A stretch of DNA of 64,000 nt. Origin: Bacteroidales bacterium. GTDB taxonomy: Bacteria; Bacteroidota; Bacteroidia; Bacteroidales; Prolixibacteraceae. A program made the position numbers and the translations under genes. Shown here piece by piece: positions 25,742 to 34,994 of the stretch. The notes beneath the pieces were generated by a model. It saw only the letters and a program-made list of their open reading frames with translations, did no database searches and was not told where the DNA came from. Location of the stretch: the NCBI GenBank assembly GCA_012729335.1, contig JAAYDJ010000021.1:124001-188000 (forward strand). Reading direction: 5' to 3'. Position 1 is the stretch's first letter. Every line of letters begins with the position of its first letter.

Positions 25742-28006
25742 TCAGAGGGATTTCTGGTTGACCAAAATGAAATCGCGGTATGATTTAATGAGGTTCACCG
25801 TGTGAAGCAGCATGTTTTTGGTTTCGGTGAGGGCCTTGAAGAATAGCAGGGAGTTTCGGGTATTCACCTCCTTGTTTTTGATCCTTTTCACCTGGTCTTT
25901 TTCAATTTCGTAGAGCGTTTCCATGATCCGCAGCCGGTGGGTCACCAGGTCATCGATGGATTCGAATTTTTCCTCCTTGACGATATGGATGGCCAGGTTG
26001 AAGAACTCGTCGATTTCAGTGACCATCTGCCTGATCTCCTGGGATTGGCTTTCCGTGAAGGGTTTGTGCTGGTTTTCGAGATGTTCCCTGAGGGGATCTA
26101 CCAGAAAATGGAGCGAATGGGCGATTTCCCGCTGGTAATCGATCACCTGGATGAAGAAATAGCCGGCATCGACGTCGACCCGCTTCATCTTGGAAATGGT
26201 CTGAATGATCTTGTTTTTCTGCTTTTTGGTTTTGGCATTCAGCTGGTTGTTCATTTCCATGGCTTCCCGCATGTGGGAGACGTCTTCCTTGAGGAAGCTG
26301 TCGAGGGCGAAGGAGAAGATTTTGTTGGAGGAGATGATGGTTTTGACCACCTGGCTGCTGCATTTCTCGATGCGTTTACCGGCTTCGTCACCTTCCGAGA
26401 TGAGTTCCTCGTCCTCTCCGGCTTTGCGGCTTTTTCTGCGGAAGGAGATATGGGTTCTGACCACCAGGACGATGGCCAGGGTGATCAGGCCGATGATCAC
26501 GGGCATGCCCCCGGCGCTGATGGTCCAGGCAATCAGGGCGCTTACCGTGAAAGCCACGATGGCCGTCATAAACCATCCGCCCACGACGGCGAAGACCCCC
26601 GACACCCGGTAAACGGCGCTTTCACGGCCCCAGGCGCGGTCGGCCAGGGAGGTCCCCATGGCCACCATGAAGGTGACATACGTGGTCGACAAAGGGAGTT
26701 TCAGGGAAGTTCCGAAGGCGATCAGACTACTGGCCACCATCAGGTTGACGGCCGCCCTCAGTTTATCGAAAGCAGGAGCACTGGGATCATCAATCGCCTC
26801 CACCGGTACGAACCGGTTCATGATGAAACTGTTGACGCGCTCGGGGAGACGGCTTTTCACCCTTTTGTTGAGGCGGACCGAGCTGCGCACCACTGCCCGG
26901 GCAATGGCCGACGACCCGAACCGCTCGGCTCCCTCCGACTGGCGGCTCAGATTCACCCCCGTTTCCACTACGGCATGGGCCTTCTTGCTGGTAATCAACG
27001 TAAAGATCATCACCAGGCCGGCAATCAGCAGGAAAAGAAAAGGCGTCTCCACCTCTCCGTGAAGCATCTGCATGTTAAACTCCCCGGGAGCTGCGCCGCC
27101 TGAGGCCAGCCAGGCCTTGAAAGAGGCAAATCCGGCCATGGGCACCCCGATGAAGTTGACCAGGTCGTTACCCGCAAATGCCATGGCCAGGGCAAAAGTT
27201 CCCGCCAGAACCACCACCTTGAGGATATCAATCCTGAAAAACCAGTACAACAACTGGATGATGCCAGTCCAGCCCAAAAGGCTTCCCATCAACAACACCC
27301 CCGTGTGGGTAGCGATCCAGTCGCTCAGGGGAATTTCCCCCTTACCTATGGGAAAAGAGGCAAAGGAACTGCCGTCAACTCCTTTAATGAGAATAAAATA
27401 GGTGATCATCGTGATGGCCACTCCGCCGAAAAGGCTCCCCAGGTAACGGAGTTTCTTCTTGTAGCGGAAGGTGAATATCACCCTGACCAGGTATTGGATG
27501 AGGGTCCCGAAAGAAAAGGCGATGATAATGGAGACCAGAATCCCGGTGATGATGGCCAGGGCTTTCCCCGTGTTGACATAATGGGCCAGATCGGAAAAGG
27601 TGCCTCCCAGAGTTTTGATTTTTACCAGGGAGACCGCCACCGCGGAACCCAGCAACTCAAAGACCAGGGAGACGGTGGTGGAAGTGGGCAATCCCAGGGA
27701 ATTAAAAGTGTCGAGAAGGATCACGTCGGTGATCATGACCGCCAGAAACAGCACCATGATCTCCGAAAACACAAACATGTTGGGATGAAAGACCCCCTTC
27801 CGGGCCACTTCCATCATACCTGTGGAAAAGGTCGCCCCGATCAATACCCCCAGGGCGGCCAGGGTAAATACCACCCATTTGGGTGCAGCTTTGGAACCAA
27901 TCGCGGAGTTGAGGAAATTAACGGCATCGTTGGAGACACCTACGACCAGGTCGGATATGGCCAGTGCAAACAATATCACGACCAGAATCAGGTAGAAATT
28001 TTCCAT
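25742..28006 (-). CDS. Inorganic phosphate transporter (PiT family) with C-terminal PhoU-like domain
   Basis: 754 residues, longer than the ~500 of plain PitA. The two inverted PiT signature repeats are visible: GVSNDAVNFLNSAIGSKAAP near the N-terminus and FAGNDLVNFIGVPMAGF in the middle, among about ten membrane helices. From about residue 530 the chain becomes a soluble, charged helical region (EKCSSQVVKTI, FSFALDSFLKEDVSHM) resembling PhoU. It should take up phosphate with H+ or cation symport, possibly gated by its own PhoU-like tail. It is divergent from a PhoR/PhoB-like pair with a 149-base shared promoter region. Confidence 0.88.
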   Translation of the reverse strand: MENFYLILVVILFALAISDLVVGVSNDAVNFLNSAIGSKAAPKWVVFTLAALGVLIGATFSTGMMEVARKGVFHPNMFVFSEIMVLFLAVMITDVILLDTFNSLGLPTSTTVSLVFELLGSAVAVSLVKIKTLGGTFSDLAHYVNTGKALAIITGILVSIIIAFSFGTLIQYLVRVIFTFRYKKKLRYLGSLFGGVAITMITYFILIKGVDGSSFASFPIGKGEIPLSDWIATHTGVLLMGSLLGWTGIIQLLYWFFRIDILKVVVLAGTFALAMAFAGNDLVNFIGVPMAGFASFKAWLASGGAAPGEFNMQMLHGEVETPFLFLLIAGLVMIFTLITSKKAHAVVETGVNLSRQSEGAERFGSSAIARAVVRSSVRLNKRVKSRLPERVNSFIMNRFVPVEAIDDPSAPAFDKLRAAVNLMVASSLIAFGTSLKLPLSTTYVTFMVAMGTSLADRAWGRESAVYRVSGVFAVVGGWFMTAIVAFTVSALIAWTISAGGMPVIIGLITLAIVLVVRTHISFRRKSRKAGEDEELISEGDEAGKRIEKCSSQVVKTIISSNKIFSFALDSFLKEDVSHMREAMEMNNQLNAKTKKQKNKIIQTISKMKRVDVDAGYFFIQVIDYQREIAHSLHFLVDPLREHLENQHKPFTESQSQEIRQMVTEIDEFFNLAIHIVKEEKFESIDDLVTHRLRIMETLYEIEKDQVKRIKNKEVNTRNSLLFFKALTETKNMLLHTVNLIKSYRDFILVNQKSL

Positions 28007-28027
28007 GCATGCATTTTAAAGTCGGTG

Positions 28028-28035
28028 CAAAAGTA
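28028..28035 (-). promoter_or_regulatory. Promoter of pitA (TACTTTTG with -33 TTG)
   Basis: Minus-strand TACTTTTG 21 bases before ATG, with TTG (28056-28058) 20 bases upstream. One of the best matches to the Bacteroidota -33/-7 consensus in the window. Confidence 0.55.
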
Positions 28036-28129
28036 GGTAATATGACTTTTTTGTTCAATTGGAAAGATATTAAAAAAACATTAACAAAACATCAATTTAC
28101 TAAAAATCAGCCCTTAATCGAAATTTGGC

Positions 28130-28137
28130 TATTTTTG
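28130..28137 (+). promoter_or_regulatory. -7 promoter motif for the histidine kinase (TATTTTTG)
   Basis: TATTTTTG 18 bases before ATG 28156. It shares the divergent control region with pitA. Confidence 0.45.
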
Positions 28138-28155
28138 CCCCTCATTGTAAATTAA

Positions 28156-29196
28156 ATGAAAACCTATTCGTCACGGCAACTTGCCCTTTATTCCTCGGTC
28201 ATCCTGTCCTTTACGGCTGGATTTCTGGTCATTATGGCCTATTACATCAACGCGGGATTTCTGACCATACTGTTGTTTCTGGCCCTTTTCATCGCCGTTT
28301 CCTATTTCATTCTGCAGTATATGCTGAGGCGGTATATCAGCGACAAGATCAAACCTGTATACAAGACGATTCTGGATTTGCCCGGCGGGAACGGCCCTGA
28401 AGGGGAGACGGGCGATCTGCCCGGCACCACGTTGTCGGAGGTGATCACCGATGCTGAGGCCTGGGCCAGAAAACAAAACCGGGAGATCGAACGGCTCAAG
28501 GAACTGGAACGCTACCGCAAGGAGTTCGTGGGAAACGTCTCCCATGAGCTGAAAACCCCCATTTTCAATATCCAGGGCTACATCCTTACCCTTCTGGAAG
28601 GGGGTATCGACGACCCCAAGATCAACAAGCTTTACCTGCAGCGGACCGAAAACAGCATCAACAGGATGATTTCCATCGTGGAGGATCTGGAGTCCATCAC
28701 CAAACTGGAGTCGGGGGAGCTGAAACTGAACATGGAGAAACTCGACATCGTCAAACTGGTGGAGGAGGTTTTTGAATTGGAGCAGATGCAGGCCGCAGAA
28801 AGGGAGGTAAGCCTGGAGTTTGCAAGCCGTTCCGACCGGCCGGTGTATGTCAAGGCCGACCGCAAAAGAATGCATGAGGTGCTCAACAACCTGATCAACA
28901 ACGGCATTAAGTACGGGAAGAAAAACGGCTACGTGAAAGTGGGCTTTTACGATATGGAAGACCACATCATGGTGGAGGTGGCCGACAACGGCATTGGCAT
29001 GGAGAAAAAGGATCTTCCGAGGGTTTTTGAACGGTTCTACCGGGTCGACAAGTCGCGGAGCAGGGAACAGGGGGGGACCGGACTGGGACTCTCCATTGTG
29101 AAGCATATCATCGAGGCGCACAACCAGCGGATCAACGTGAAAAGCAAATCCAACGAGGGGACCACCTTCACCTTTACCCTCGAGAAATCAAGGTGA
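28156..29196 (+). CDS. PhoR-like sensor histidine kinase
   Basis: 346 residues. Two N-terminal membrane helices (around 10-28 and 33-54) are separated by only a few residues, so there is no real periplasmic sensor. The phospho-acceptor is His130 in VGNVSHELKTPIF. The ATPase lobe shows the N box NLINNGIKYG, G1 VADNGIGME, F box VFERFYRVD and G2 GGTGLGLSIVKHI. Short-loop kinases of the PhoR type usually sense through other membrane proteins. Being divergent to the phosphate transporter suggests phosphate starvation signalling. The response regulator follows. Confidence 0.88.
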   Translation: MKTYSSRQLALYSSVILSFTAGFLVIMAYYINAGFLTILLFLALFIAVSYFILQYMLRRYISDKIKPVYKTILDLPGGNGPEGETGDLPGTTLSEVITDAEAWARKQNREIERLKELERYRKEFVGNVSHELKTPIFNIQGYILTLLEGGIDDPKINKLYLQRTENSINRMISIVEDLESITKLESGELKLNMEKLDIVKLVEEVFELEQMQAAEREVSLEFASRSDRPVYVKADRKRMHEVLNNLINNGIKYGKKNGYVKVGFYDMEDHIMVEVADNGIGMEKKDLPRVFERFYRVDKSRSREQGGTGLGLSIVKHIIEAHNQRINVKSKSNEGTTFTFTLEKSR

Positions 29197-29293
29197 TCAC
29201 ATCAATAATCCTGTTTTGAAAATCAAAGATTCCGCAACCACATCAGTTGCGTGAAAAGTGTTAAATTTGGGAAACAATGAAAAACCGGTCCCT

Positions 29294-29995
29294 ATGAGTG
29301 AAGAGAAACTGAAGATTCTTCTGGTCGATGATGAAGTGGACATTCTGGAGTTCATCAGTTACAACCTGGAGAAGGAAGGCTTTACGGTATTTACGGCCAA
29401 CAATGGCAGGGAGGGGCTGAAGCTGGCCGAGAGGCACCAGCCGCACCTGATCCTTCTTGACCTGATGATGCCTGAAATGGACGGGATCACCGCCTGCGAG
29501 GAGATCAGGAAGATTCCTGCCCTGCAGCAGACCCTGGTCGCCTTTCTGACCGCCCGCGGGGAAGACTATTCCCAGATTGCCGGTTTTGAAGCCGGTGCCG
29601 ACGACTACATCACCAAGCCCATCAGGCCCAAGGTGCTCGTCAGCAGGGTCAAAGCCCTGCTGAAAAGACTGGCCCCGGCCACCACCGAAACCGAAATCCC
29701 CCAAGCCGACAATACCCTGACTTTCGGCAACCTGCTGATCGATAAGGAGAGATATCTGGTGAAAATCGGCAACGAGGAGATGATTCTTCCCCGGAAGGAA
29801 TTTGAACTCCTTAGCCTGCTGGTTTCCAAGCCCGGAAAGGTCTTCACCCGCGAAGAGATCTACTTTTCGGTTTGGGGGGAGAATGTCGTCGTGGGCGACC
29901 GTACCATCGACGTGCATATCCGCAAGCTCCGCGAAAAAATCGGGAACGAGTACATCAAAACACTGAAGGGTATCGGATACAAATTCAGGGACTGA
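29294..29995 (+). CDS. PhoB/OmpR-family response regulator
   Basis: 233 residues from ATG 29294. The track start at 29258 is a GTG in front of the TAAATTTG motif at 29262. The receiver domain has the acidic pair in LLVDDEVD, phospho-acceptor Asp56 in LILLDLMMPEMDG and the conserved lysine in DDYITKPIRP. The C-terminal winged helix has REEIYFSVWGENVVVGDRTIDVHIRKLREKI-type recognition elements. It is a DNA-binding transcription factor, the likely partner of the kinase 97 bases upstream. The extra promoter motif suggests it can also be expressed on its own. Confidence 0.9.
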   Translation: MSEEKLKILLVDDEVDILEFISYNLEKEGFTVFTANNGREGLKLAERHQPHLILLDLMMPEMDGITACEEIRKIPALQQTLVAFLTARGEDYSQIAGFEAGADDYITKPIRPKVLVSRVKALLKRLAPATTETEIPQADNTLTFGNLLIDKERYLVKIGNEEMILPRKEFELLSLLVSKPGKVFTREEIYFSVWGENVVVGDRTIDVHIRKLREKIGNEYIKTLKGIGYKFRD

Positions 29996-30126
29996 GCTAT
30001 GGGTAAACTCCGGGCGTGGGGATTGATCACGATTTGAGGAAGTGAGGCCCGGGTGTTAAACAGGAAGATGGCCGACCACTCCTGTGGTCCAGAAGGTGAC
30101 CGCTGTGCGGAAGGGGAGGTAATCCC

Positions 30127-31581
30127 TCACAGTTCCTTCCGGAGCCGGGCTACCGGAATGTCGAGCTGTTCCCGGTATTTGGCTACCGTGCGGCGTGCAA
30201 TGTTGTAGGATTTCTCCTTCAGAATTTCAGTCAGCCTTTCGTCGGTCACCGGATGACGTTTGTCCTCGTTGTCGATGACCTCTTTAAGAATGGTTTTAAT
30301 CTCCCGGGTCGACACCTCTTCACCCGACTCTTTTTGCATGGCTTCCGAGAAGAAATACTTCAGGGGATAAATCCCGAAATGGGTCTGGATATATTTGCTG
30401 TTGGAAACCCGTGACACCGTGGAAATGTCGAGGCTGGTCCGCTCGGCAATATCCTTGAGAATCATAGGCCGCAGCTTGGTCTCATCTCCGTCCATGAAGT
30501 ACTCTTTCTGGAATTCGATGATTTCCGACATGGTCATGAGCAGGGTTTGCTGGCGCTGCCTGATGGCGTCGATAAACCATTTGGCCGAATCGAGTTTTTG
30601 CTTCACGAAGGTGGCCGCTTCCCTGTTGCTGCGGCCCGAGCCATTGCGGTCACGCGACAGCGAGCGGAGCATTTCCATATAGGATTCGTTGATCCGCAAT
30701 TCAGGCATGTTTTTCTGGTTCAGGCTCAGCTGAAGCTCCCCGTCGACCACTTCCAGCAGAAAATCGGGAACGATATGCTGGTTGGACTTGTTGAGGGGAT
30801 TGCTGTAGGAACTGCCCGGTTTGGGGTTGAGCTTGAGAATCATATCTACCGCCTGTTTCAGTTCCGTGTCGTCGATATTGAGCCGGCGGGCAATCTTATC
30901 GTAATGTTTCCGCGTGAATTCATCGAAATAATCCCTGATGATGGCTATCGCCAGAGGGCGGGCCTCCCCCTGTTTTCTCTCCAGTTGCAGCAACAAAGAC
31001 TCCTGGAGGTTACGGGCTCCCACCCCGGGAGGATCAAAATCCTGGATGACCCGCAGAATTTTTTCGAGTTCCTCCTCGCTGACCCCCATATTAAGGTGAA
31101 AGGCCAGATCATCACTGATCGAAGGGAGATCGCGCCGCAAGTATCCGTCCTCATCGATATTCCCGATAATGTATTCGGCCAGTTTCAGCTCCCGCTCACT
31201 GAAGCTATCCATTCCTGCCTGCTCCAGCAGCGACTCATGAAAGGTGTCCCCCACCGAAAAGGGAATGTCGGCCTGCTTGTCGTCGGGTGAATAGTTGTTG
31301 GTCTGTAACCGGTAGCTGGGGATTTCATCCTCGGGCATATAATCCTCCACCGAGAACTCCTCGTTGTCTTTGTCGGTTTCGGAACGCAACTCCGGGGCAG
31401 CTTCCTCTTCCCCGTTGGCATAGGACTCCTCTTCGACCTCCAGGGCAGGATTCTCCTCCAGCTCCTTCTTGATGCGCTGTTCGAGCTGAAGGGCAGGAAT
31501 CTCCAGCAGCTTGATCACCTGTATCTGTTGAGGTGACAGTTTCTGAAGCAGTTTCTGCTGTAATGTGAGTCTTTGTTCCAT
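30127..31581 (-). CDS. rpoN: RNA polymerase sigma-54 factor
   Basis: 484 residues from ATG 31581 (track start 31599 is TTG). Region I is Gln-rich (LTLQQKLLQKLSPQQIQVIKLL), region II is acidic (ENPALEVEEE), and the RpoN box near the C-terminus reads ARRTVAKYREQLDIP, the diagnostic DNA-contact motif for the -24 element. It directs transcription dependent on enhancer-binding AAA+ activators. No such activator gene lies in this window. A TAAATTTG promoter motif is present upstream. Confidence 0.96.
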   Translation of the reverse strand: MEQRLTLQQKLLQKLSPQQIQVIKLLEIPALQLEQRIKKELEENPALEVEEESYANGEEEAAPELRSETDKDNEEFSVEDYMPEDEIPSYRLQTNNYSPDDKQADIPFSVGDTFHESLLEQAGMDSFSERELKLAEYIIGNIDEDGYLRRDLPSISDDLAFHLNMGVSEEELEKILRVIQDFDPPGVGARNLQESLLLQLERKQGEARPLAIAIIRDYFDEFTRKHYDKIARRLNIDDTELKQAVDMILKLNPKPGSSYSNPLNKSNQHIVPDFLLEVVDGELQLSLNQKNMPELRINESYMEMLRSLSRDRNGSGRSNREAATFVKQKLDSAKWFIDAIRQRQQTLLMTMSEIIEFQKEYFMDGDETKLRPMILKDIAERTSLDISTVSRVSNSKYIQTHFGIYPLKYFFSEAMQKESGEEVSTREIKTILKEVIDNEDKRHPVTDERLTEILKEKSYNIARRTVAKYREQLDIPVARLRKEL

Positions 31582-31603
31582 TAACCGGTTATTGGGCAAT
31601 CCC

Positions 31604-31611
31604 CAAATTTA
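31604..31611 (-). promoter_or_regulatory. -7 promoter motif for rpoN (TAAATTTG)
   Basis: Minus-strand TAAATTTG 22 bases before the rpoN ATG. No good -33 element seen. Confidence 0.4.
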
Positions 31612-31648
31612 GCATTTTTTCCCATTGGGTGTTCACCCTGCCTGCCGA

Positions 31649-33085
31649 TCAGAATTCCGCATTGCGGGGCGTTCTGGGAAAGGCGATGACATCCCTGATG
31701 TTGCCCATTCCGGTGATGAAAAGGATGAACCTTTCGAACCCAAGTCCAAAACCGCTGTGAGGAACCGTGCCGTATCGCCGGGTGTCGAGGTACCACCACA
31801 TCTCCTCCACGGGAATGTGCATCTCCTCCATACGGGCCACAAGTTTGTCATAGTCCTCTTCCCGCTGTGACCCGCCAATGATCTCCCCGATCTGGGGAAA
31901 GAGCACATCCATGGCCGCCACCGTTTTCCCGTCGTCGTTCTGCTTCATATAGAAAGCCTTGATCTCTTTGGGATAGTTGATCAGGATCACCGGCTTGCGG
32001 AAATGATTCTCCACCAGGTAGCGCTCATGTTCGCTCTGCAGGTCAACGCCCCATTCCACGGGAAACTGAAATTTCTTTTTCTTGTAATGGTTGGAATTGC
32101 GGAGAATGTCGATGGCCTCGGTATAGGTAAGCCTGACAAACTCATTGTCGGCCACGAATTTGAGTTTTTCGATCAGGTCCATGGACTGTTGTTCCCGGGG
32201 TTTTCCCTTTTCCTCTTCCCTGAGGCGGGTCGCCAGGAAGGCCAGGTCTTCGGAGCAATGGTCCAGGGCATAGCGGATAAGAGACTTCAGGAAGTCCTCG
32301 GCCAGGTCCATGTTGTCTTTCAGGTCATAGAAGGCCATTTCGGGTTCAATCATCCAGAATTCGGCCAGGTGTCGGGTGGTGTTGGAATTTTCGGCGCGGA
32401 AGGTAGGCCCGAAGGTGTAAATTTCGCCCAGGGCGGTGGCCCCCAGTTCTCCTTCGAGCTGCCCCGAAACGGTCAGGTTGGTGGGCCGGCCGAAGAAATC
32501 GGCGCTGAAGTCGACCTTTCCCTCCTCCGTAAGGGGAGGTTGAAGGGCGTCGAGGGTGGTCACCCTGAACATTTGTCCGGCCCCTTCGGCATCGGAGGCG
32601 GTAATGATAGGAGTATGCAGGTAATAGAATCCGCGGCGGTTGAAATAGTCGTGGATGGCGAAAGCCATGGCATGACGGATCCGGAAGATGGCCCCGAAGG
32701 TGTTGGTACGGAAGCGCAGGTGGGCATTCTCCCTGAGAAATTCCAGGGAATGCTTCTTAGGCTGCATGGGAAAATTCTCGGGATCGGCACCGCCCAGAAG
32801 AACGATCTCCCTGGCCACCAGTTCCACAGCCTGGCCGCTGCCTGCAGAGGCCGCCAGAATTCCCGTGACGCTAAGGGCCGCACCTGTATTGATTTCTCCC
32901 AGAAGCTCCCCGCTGAAGTGGTTCACATCGGCCACCACCTGCAGATTGCGGATCGTCGACCCGTCATTCAAGGCAATGAAACTGACATTCTTGCTGTTCC
33001 GGTGGGTGCGCACCCACCCCTTAACCAGCACCTCCGTGCCGGTGGCTTCGCCGTCGAGGATCTCCCTCACCTTTTTCCTGATCAT
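31649..33085 (-). CDS. asnS: Asparaginyl-tRNA synthetase
   Basis: 478 residues from ATG 33085 ([10 protein letters not shown]). The track ATG at 33130 overlaps the promoter motif TACTTTTG. An N-terminal OB-fold anticodon domain ([25 protein letters not shown]) is followed by the class II catalytic core: [18 protein letters not shown] (motif 1 area), [22 protein letters not shown] (motif 2) and [21 protein letters not shown] (motif 3). It charges tRNA-Asn with asparagine in the cytoplasm. The length matches the bacterial AsnRS. Confidence 0.95.
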   Translation of the reverse strand: MIRKKVREILDGEATGTEVLVKGWVRTHRNSKNVSFIALNDGSTIRNLQVVADVNHFSGELLGEINTGAALSVTGILAASAGSGQAVELVAREIVLLGGADPENFPMQPKKHSLEFLRENAHLRFRTNTFGAIFRIRHAMAFAIHDYFNRRGFYYLHTPIITASDAEGAGQMFRVTTLDALQPPLTEEGKVDFSADFFGRPTNLTVSGQLEGELGATALGEIYTFGPTFRAENSNTTRHLAEFWMIEPEMAFYDLKDNMDLAEDFLKSLIRYALDHCSEDLAFLATRLREEEKGKPREQQSMDLIEKLKFVADNEFVRLTYTEAIDILRNSNHYKKKKFQFPVEWGVDLQSEHERYLVENHFRKPVILINYPKEIKAFYMKQNDDGKTVAAMDVLFPQIGEIIGGSQREEDYDKLVARMEEMHIPVEEMWWYLDTRRYGTVPHSGFGLGFERFILFITGMGNIRDVIAFPRTPRNAEF

Positions 33086-33119
33086 AAACCGGTAATTAAA
33101 AATGTGTCGTTCTGGACCA

Positions 33120-33127
33120 CAAAAGTA
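33120..33127 (-). promoter_or_regulatory. -7 promoter motif for asnS (TACTTTTG)
   Basis: Minus-strand TACTTTTG, 34 bases before ATG 33085. It makes the upstream ATG at 33130 unlikely as the start. Confidence 0.45.
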
Positions 33128-33193
33128 CATTTTTGACGCAAATATCAGGGCCTTTTCATAATCCGCGTGCCGGCAGGCCCCTCTGAAACGGAA

Positions 33194-33226
33194 ATTGCCC
33201 CGTTTCCTCCTTGGAAACGGGGCAAT
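33194..33226 (-). terminator. Terminator of ilvE
   Basis: A perfect 14-bp stem (ATTGCCCCGTTTCC with its complement) and a 5-base loop, 27 bases past the ilvE stop. The T-run after it is short, but the stem is exceptional. Confidence 0.7.
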
Positions 33227-33253
33227 CCCCTCATTCCGGATGCCTCATCCGTG

Positions 33254-34267
33254 TTATTCCACGAAGGTGATCCAGCCGTGGAGGTCGGGTTCATCCCCAT
33301 ACTGGATCGCCCTGAGCTTATGGTAGAGCTTGGTGCTCCAGGGCCCCGGCTCCTTTCCGTAGAAAAACTCCTTTTCCTCATCGGCATCAAAGATGCGCCC
33401 GATGGGTGAAATGACCGCAGCGGTTCCGCAAGCCCCGATCTCTTCAAAGGTGGGCAACTCCTCATAAGGGACCTTCCGCCTTTCCACCTTCATGCCGATT
33501 TCCCCGGCCAGGGTCATCAGGCTCTTGTTGGTAATGGAGGGCAGGATCGAATCCGACTCCGGAGTGATGTATGTGTTCTCCTTGATTCCGAAGAAATTGG
33601 CCGGTCCGCATTCATCGATGTATTTTTTCTCTTTGCTGTCGAGGTATAGGACCGCCGAATAGCCCCCCTTCTTGGCTTTCACACCGGCGACCATGCTGGC
33701 TGCATAATTGCCGCCAACCTTGTATTTGCCGGTGCCCTGAGGTGCCGCACGGTCATACTGCCGCAGGATGATCAGGTCGGTGGGTTTGAAACCTTCGGGG
33801 AAATAGGGCCCCACGGGCATCACAAACACCATGAAAAGATATTCACCGGCAGGCTTGACACCGATTTCAGGACCCGTACCTATCAGCAAGGGCCTGATGT
33901 AAAGCGAAGCTCCCGACCCGTAAGGGGGGATATAAGCCCGGTTCAGGGAAACCGCCAGCTTCACCGCCCGCCCGAATATTTCTTCAGGCAACTGCGCCAT
34001 CATAATCCCCTCACAGGAGTGCTGCATCCTCCTGGCATTCTCTTCCAGCCTGAAAATCCGCACCTTTCCGTCACGGCCCATAAACGCCTTCAATCCCTCA
34101 AAAGCCTCCTGACCATAATGAAGCGCCGTCGCTCCCATGTGCAGGTTGATCACTTCGGAAGAACTCACCTCCAGCTCCCCCCACTTGCCGTCACGGTAAT
34201 AACACCTTACATTGTAATCGGTTTTCCTGTAACCGAATCCCAGATTTTTCCAGTCTATATTTTCCAT
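33254..34267 (-). CDS. ilvE: Branched-chain amino acid aminotransferase
   Basis: 337 residues from ATG 34267. Fold-type IV PLP enzyme of the larger, eukaryote-like BCAT subgroup: ALHYGQEAFEGLKAFMGRDGKVRIFR, YIRPLLIGTGPEIGV, GTGKYKVGGNYAASM (with the PLP lysine region) and ACGTAAVISPIG. It interconverts Leu, Ile and Val with their 2-oxo acids using glutamate. Single gene with a strong terminator. The upstream side faces the minisatellite region. Confidence 0.93.
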   Translation of the reverse strand: MENIDWKNLGFGYRKTDYNVRCYYRDGKWGELEVSSSEVINLHMGATALHYGQEAFEGLKAFMGRDGKVRIFRLEENARRMQHSCEGIMMAQLPEEIFGRAVKLAVSLNRAYIPPYGSGASLYIRPLLIGTGPEIGVKPAGEYLFMVFVMPVGPYFPEGFKPTDLIILRQYDRAAPQGTGKYKVGGNYAASMVAGVKAKKGGYSAVLYLDSKEKKYIDECGPANFFGIKENTYITPESDSILPSITNKSLMTLAGEIGMKVERRKVPYEELPTFEEIGACGTAAVISPIGRIFDADEEKEFFYGKEPGPWSTKLYHKLRAIQYGDEPDLHGWITFVE

Positions 34268-34414
34268 ATTCTCATGTATAAGTCACATCTGTCAGGAACC
34301 CTTCCTGACCACCATCCAAATAAACAAAATTCCTGACAAACAATTCAGGAAATCTGTCAGGTTTAGGAATAAAACCAGAGGCAGGCACCCCTTCTGCCCA
34401 TTCTGATCATGACC

Positions 34415-34630
34415 CCGTATCCGGTTGTGCTAGCGGCCCCGTATCCGGTCATGCCTACTTCCCCATATCCGGTTGTGCTGACTTCCCTACATCCGGTCGT
34501 GCTGACTTCCCCACATCCGGTTGTGCTGACTTCCCCACATCCGGTTGTGCTGACTTCCCCATATCCGGTCGTGCCTACTTCCCCATATCCGGTTGTGCTG
34601 ACTTCCCCATATCCGGCTTTGCTAGCGGCC
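34415..34630. repeat. Minisatellite, nine 24-bp units
   Basis: Nine contiguous 24-base units such as CCATATCCGGTTGTGCTGAC + TTCC with a few substitutions (T/C, GTC/GTT, CTGACTTCC/CTAGCGGCC). A partial tenth unit follows at 34631. The first and last units carry GCTAGCGGCC, which on the minus strand includes the stop codon of the small membrane protein, as if the array grew out of that gene end. There are no spacers, so it is not a CRISPR array. Long open frames through it on both strands only reflect the multiple-of-three period. Confidence 0.95.
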
Positions 34631-34792
34631 CCGGATCCGGAACCAGGTCCGCACAAAAAAGAGTACGGCGGAAGGCAGAAGCACCGCCATCAACAGCCAG
34701 CGGGGGACCTCCACCACATGCACAAAATAGTTGACCACGAAGAGAGCCAGCATAATGACGGAGAGATTAAAAAGCAGATTAAGTACCTTCAT
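34622..34792 (-). CDS. Small two-helix membrane protein, 56 aa
   Basis: Not in the ORF track because it is under 60 codons. From ATG 34792 the minus strand reads MKVLNLLFNLSVIMLALFVV and continues through a polar turn (NYFVHVVEVPRW) into a second hydrophobic segment (LLMAVLLPSAVLFFV), ending RTWFRIRGR-stop at 34622. Two membrane helices with a basic C-terminus fit a small inner-membrane protein. The repeated promoter/leader element ends exactly at its ATG. Its stop codon lies inside the last unit of the 24-bp array. No family is recognised. Confidence 0.65.
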   Translation of the reverse strand: MKVLNLLFNLSVIMLALFVVNYFVHVVEVPRWLLMAVLLPSAVLFFVRTWFRIRGR

Positions 34793-34929
34793 CTATATTG
34801 TTGTTTGTTAATGAATTGTTCTTCAGTTATATATCGACTTAATGCCCATGACGGCTCTTCACGCCCATGGAAGTCGCAGGGAGCAAATATTCATGCCCTT
34901 TTGTGATCTGAACACCATGCGGCTTTCAT
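34793..34929 (-). repeat. Promoter/leader repeat element, copy 1
   Basis: 137 bases directly before the small membrane protein ATG. Shared with copies at 60 kb: a downstream leader (CGATATATAACTGAAGA.. to ..CATTAACAAA), the segment TTCACGCCCATGGAAGTCGC, and GAGCAAATAT plus ACCATGCGGCTTTCAT. Its -7 box is degenerate (AATATTTG). This copy is more diverged than the other two. Confidence 0.8.
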
Positions 34930-34994
34930 CGGGTATTTTGAATTTAATTAATTGTTAACCTGTTATTTACATTTTCCTGAACCATGGTGGTAAG

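Noticed and set aside
25937-27103. 388-codon plus-strand ORF
   Set aside because: Antisense shadow of the phosphate transporter gene; composition is His/Gly-rich as expected for reverse-strand frames.
34415-34630. CRISPR array
   Set aside because: Units are directly adjacent with no unique spacers, and no cas genes are present.
34363-34656. 97-codon minus-strand ORF (GYGEVSTT repeats)
   Set aside because: Also a product of the 24-bp array. It overlaps the end of the better supported 56-aa gene in another frame.
34409-34906. 165-codon plus-strand ORF (PYPVVLTS repeats)
   Set aside because: It consists of the 24-bp array plus the antisense of the small membrane protein and of leader copy 1. 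The even period keeps both strands open. No start or family support.
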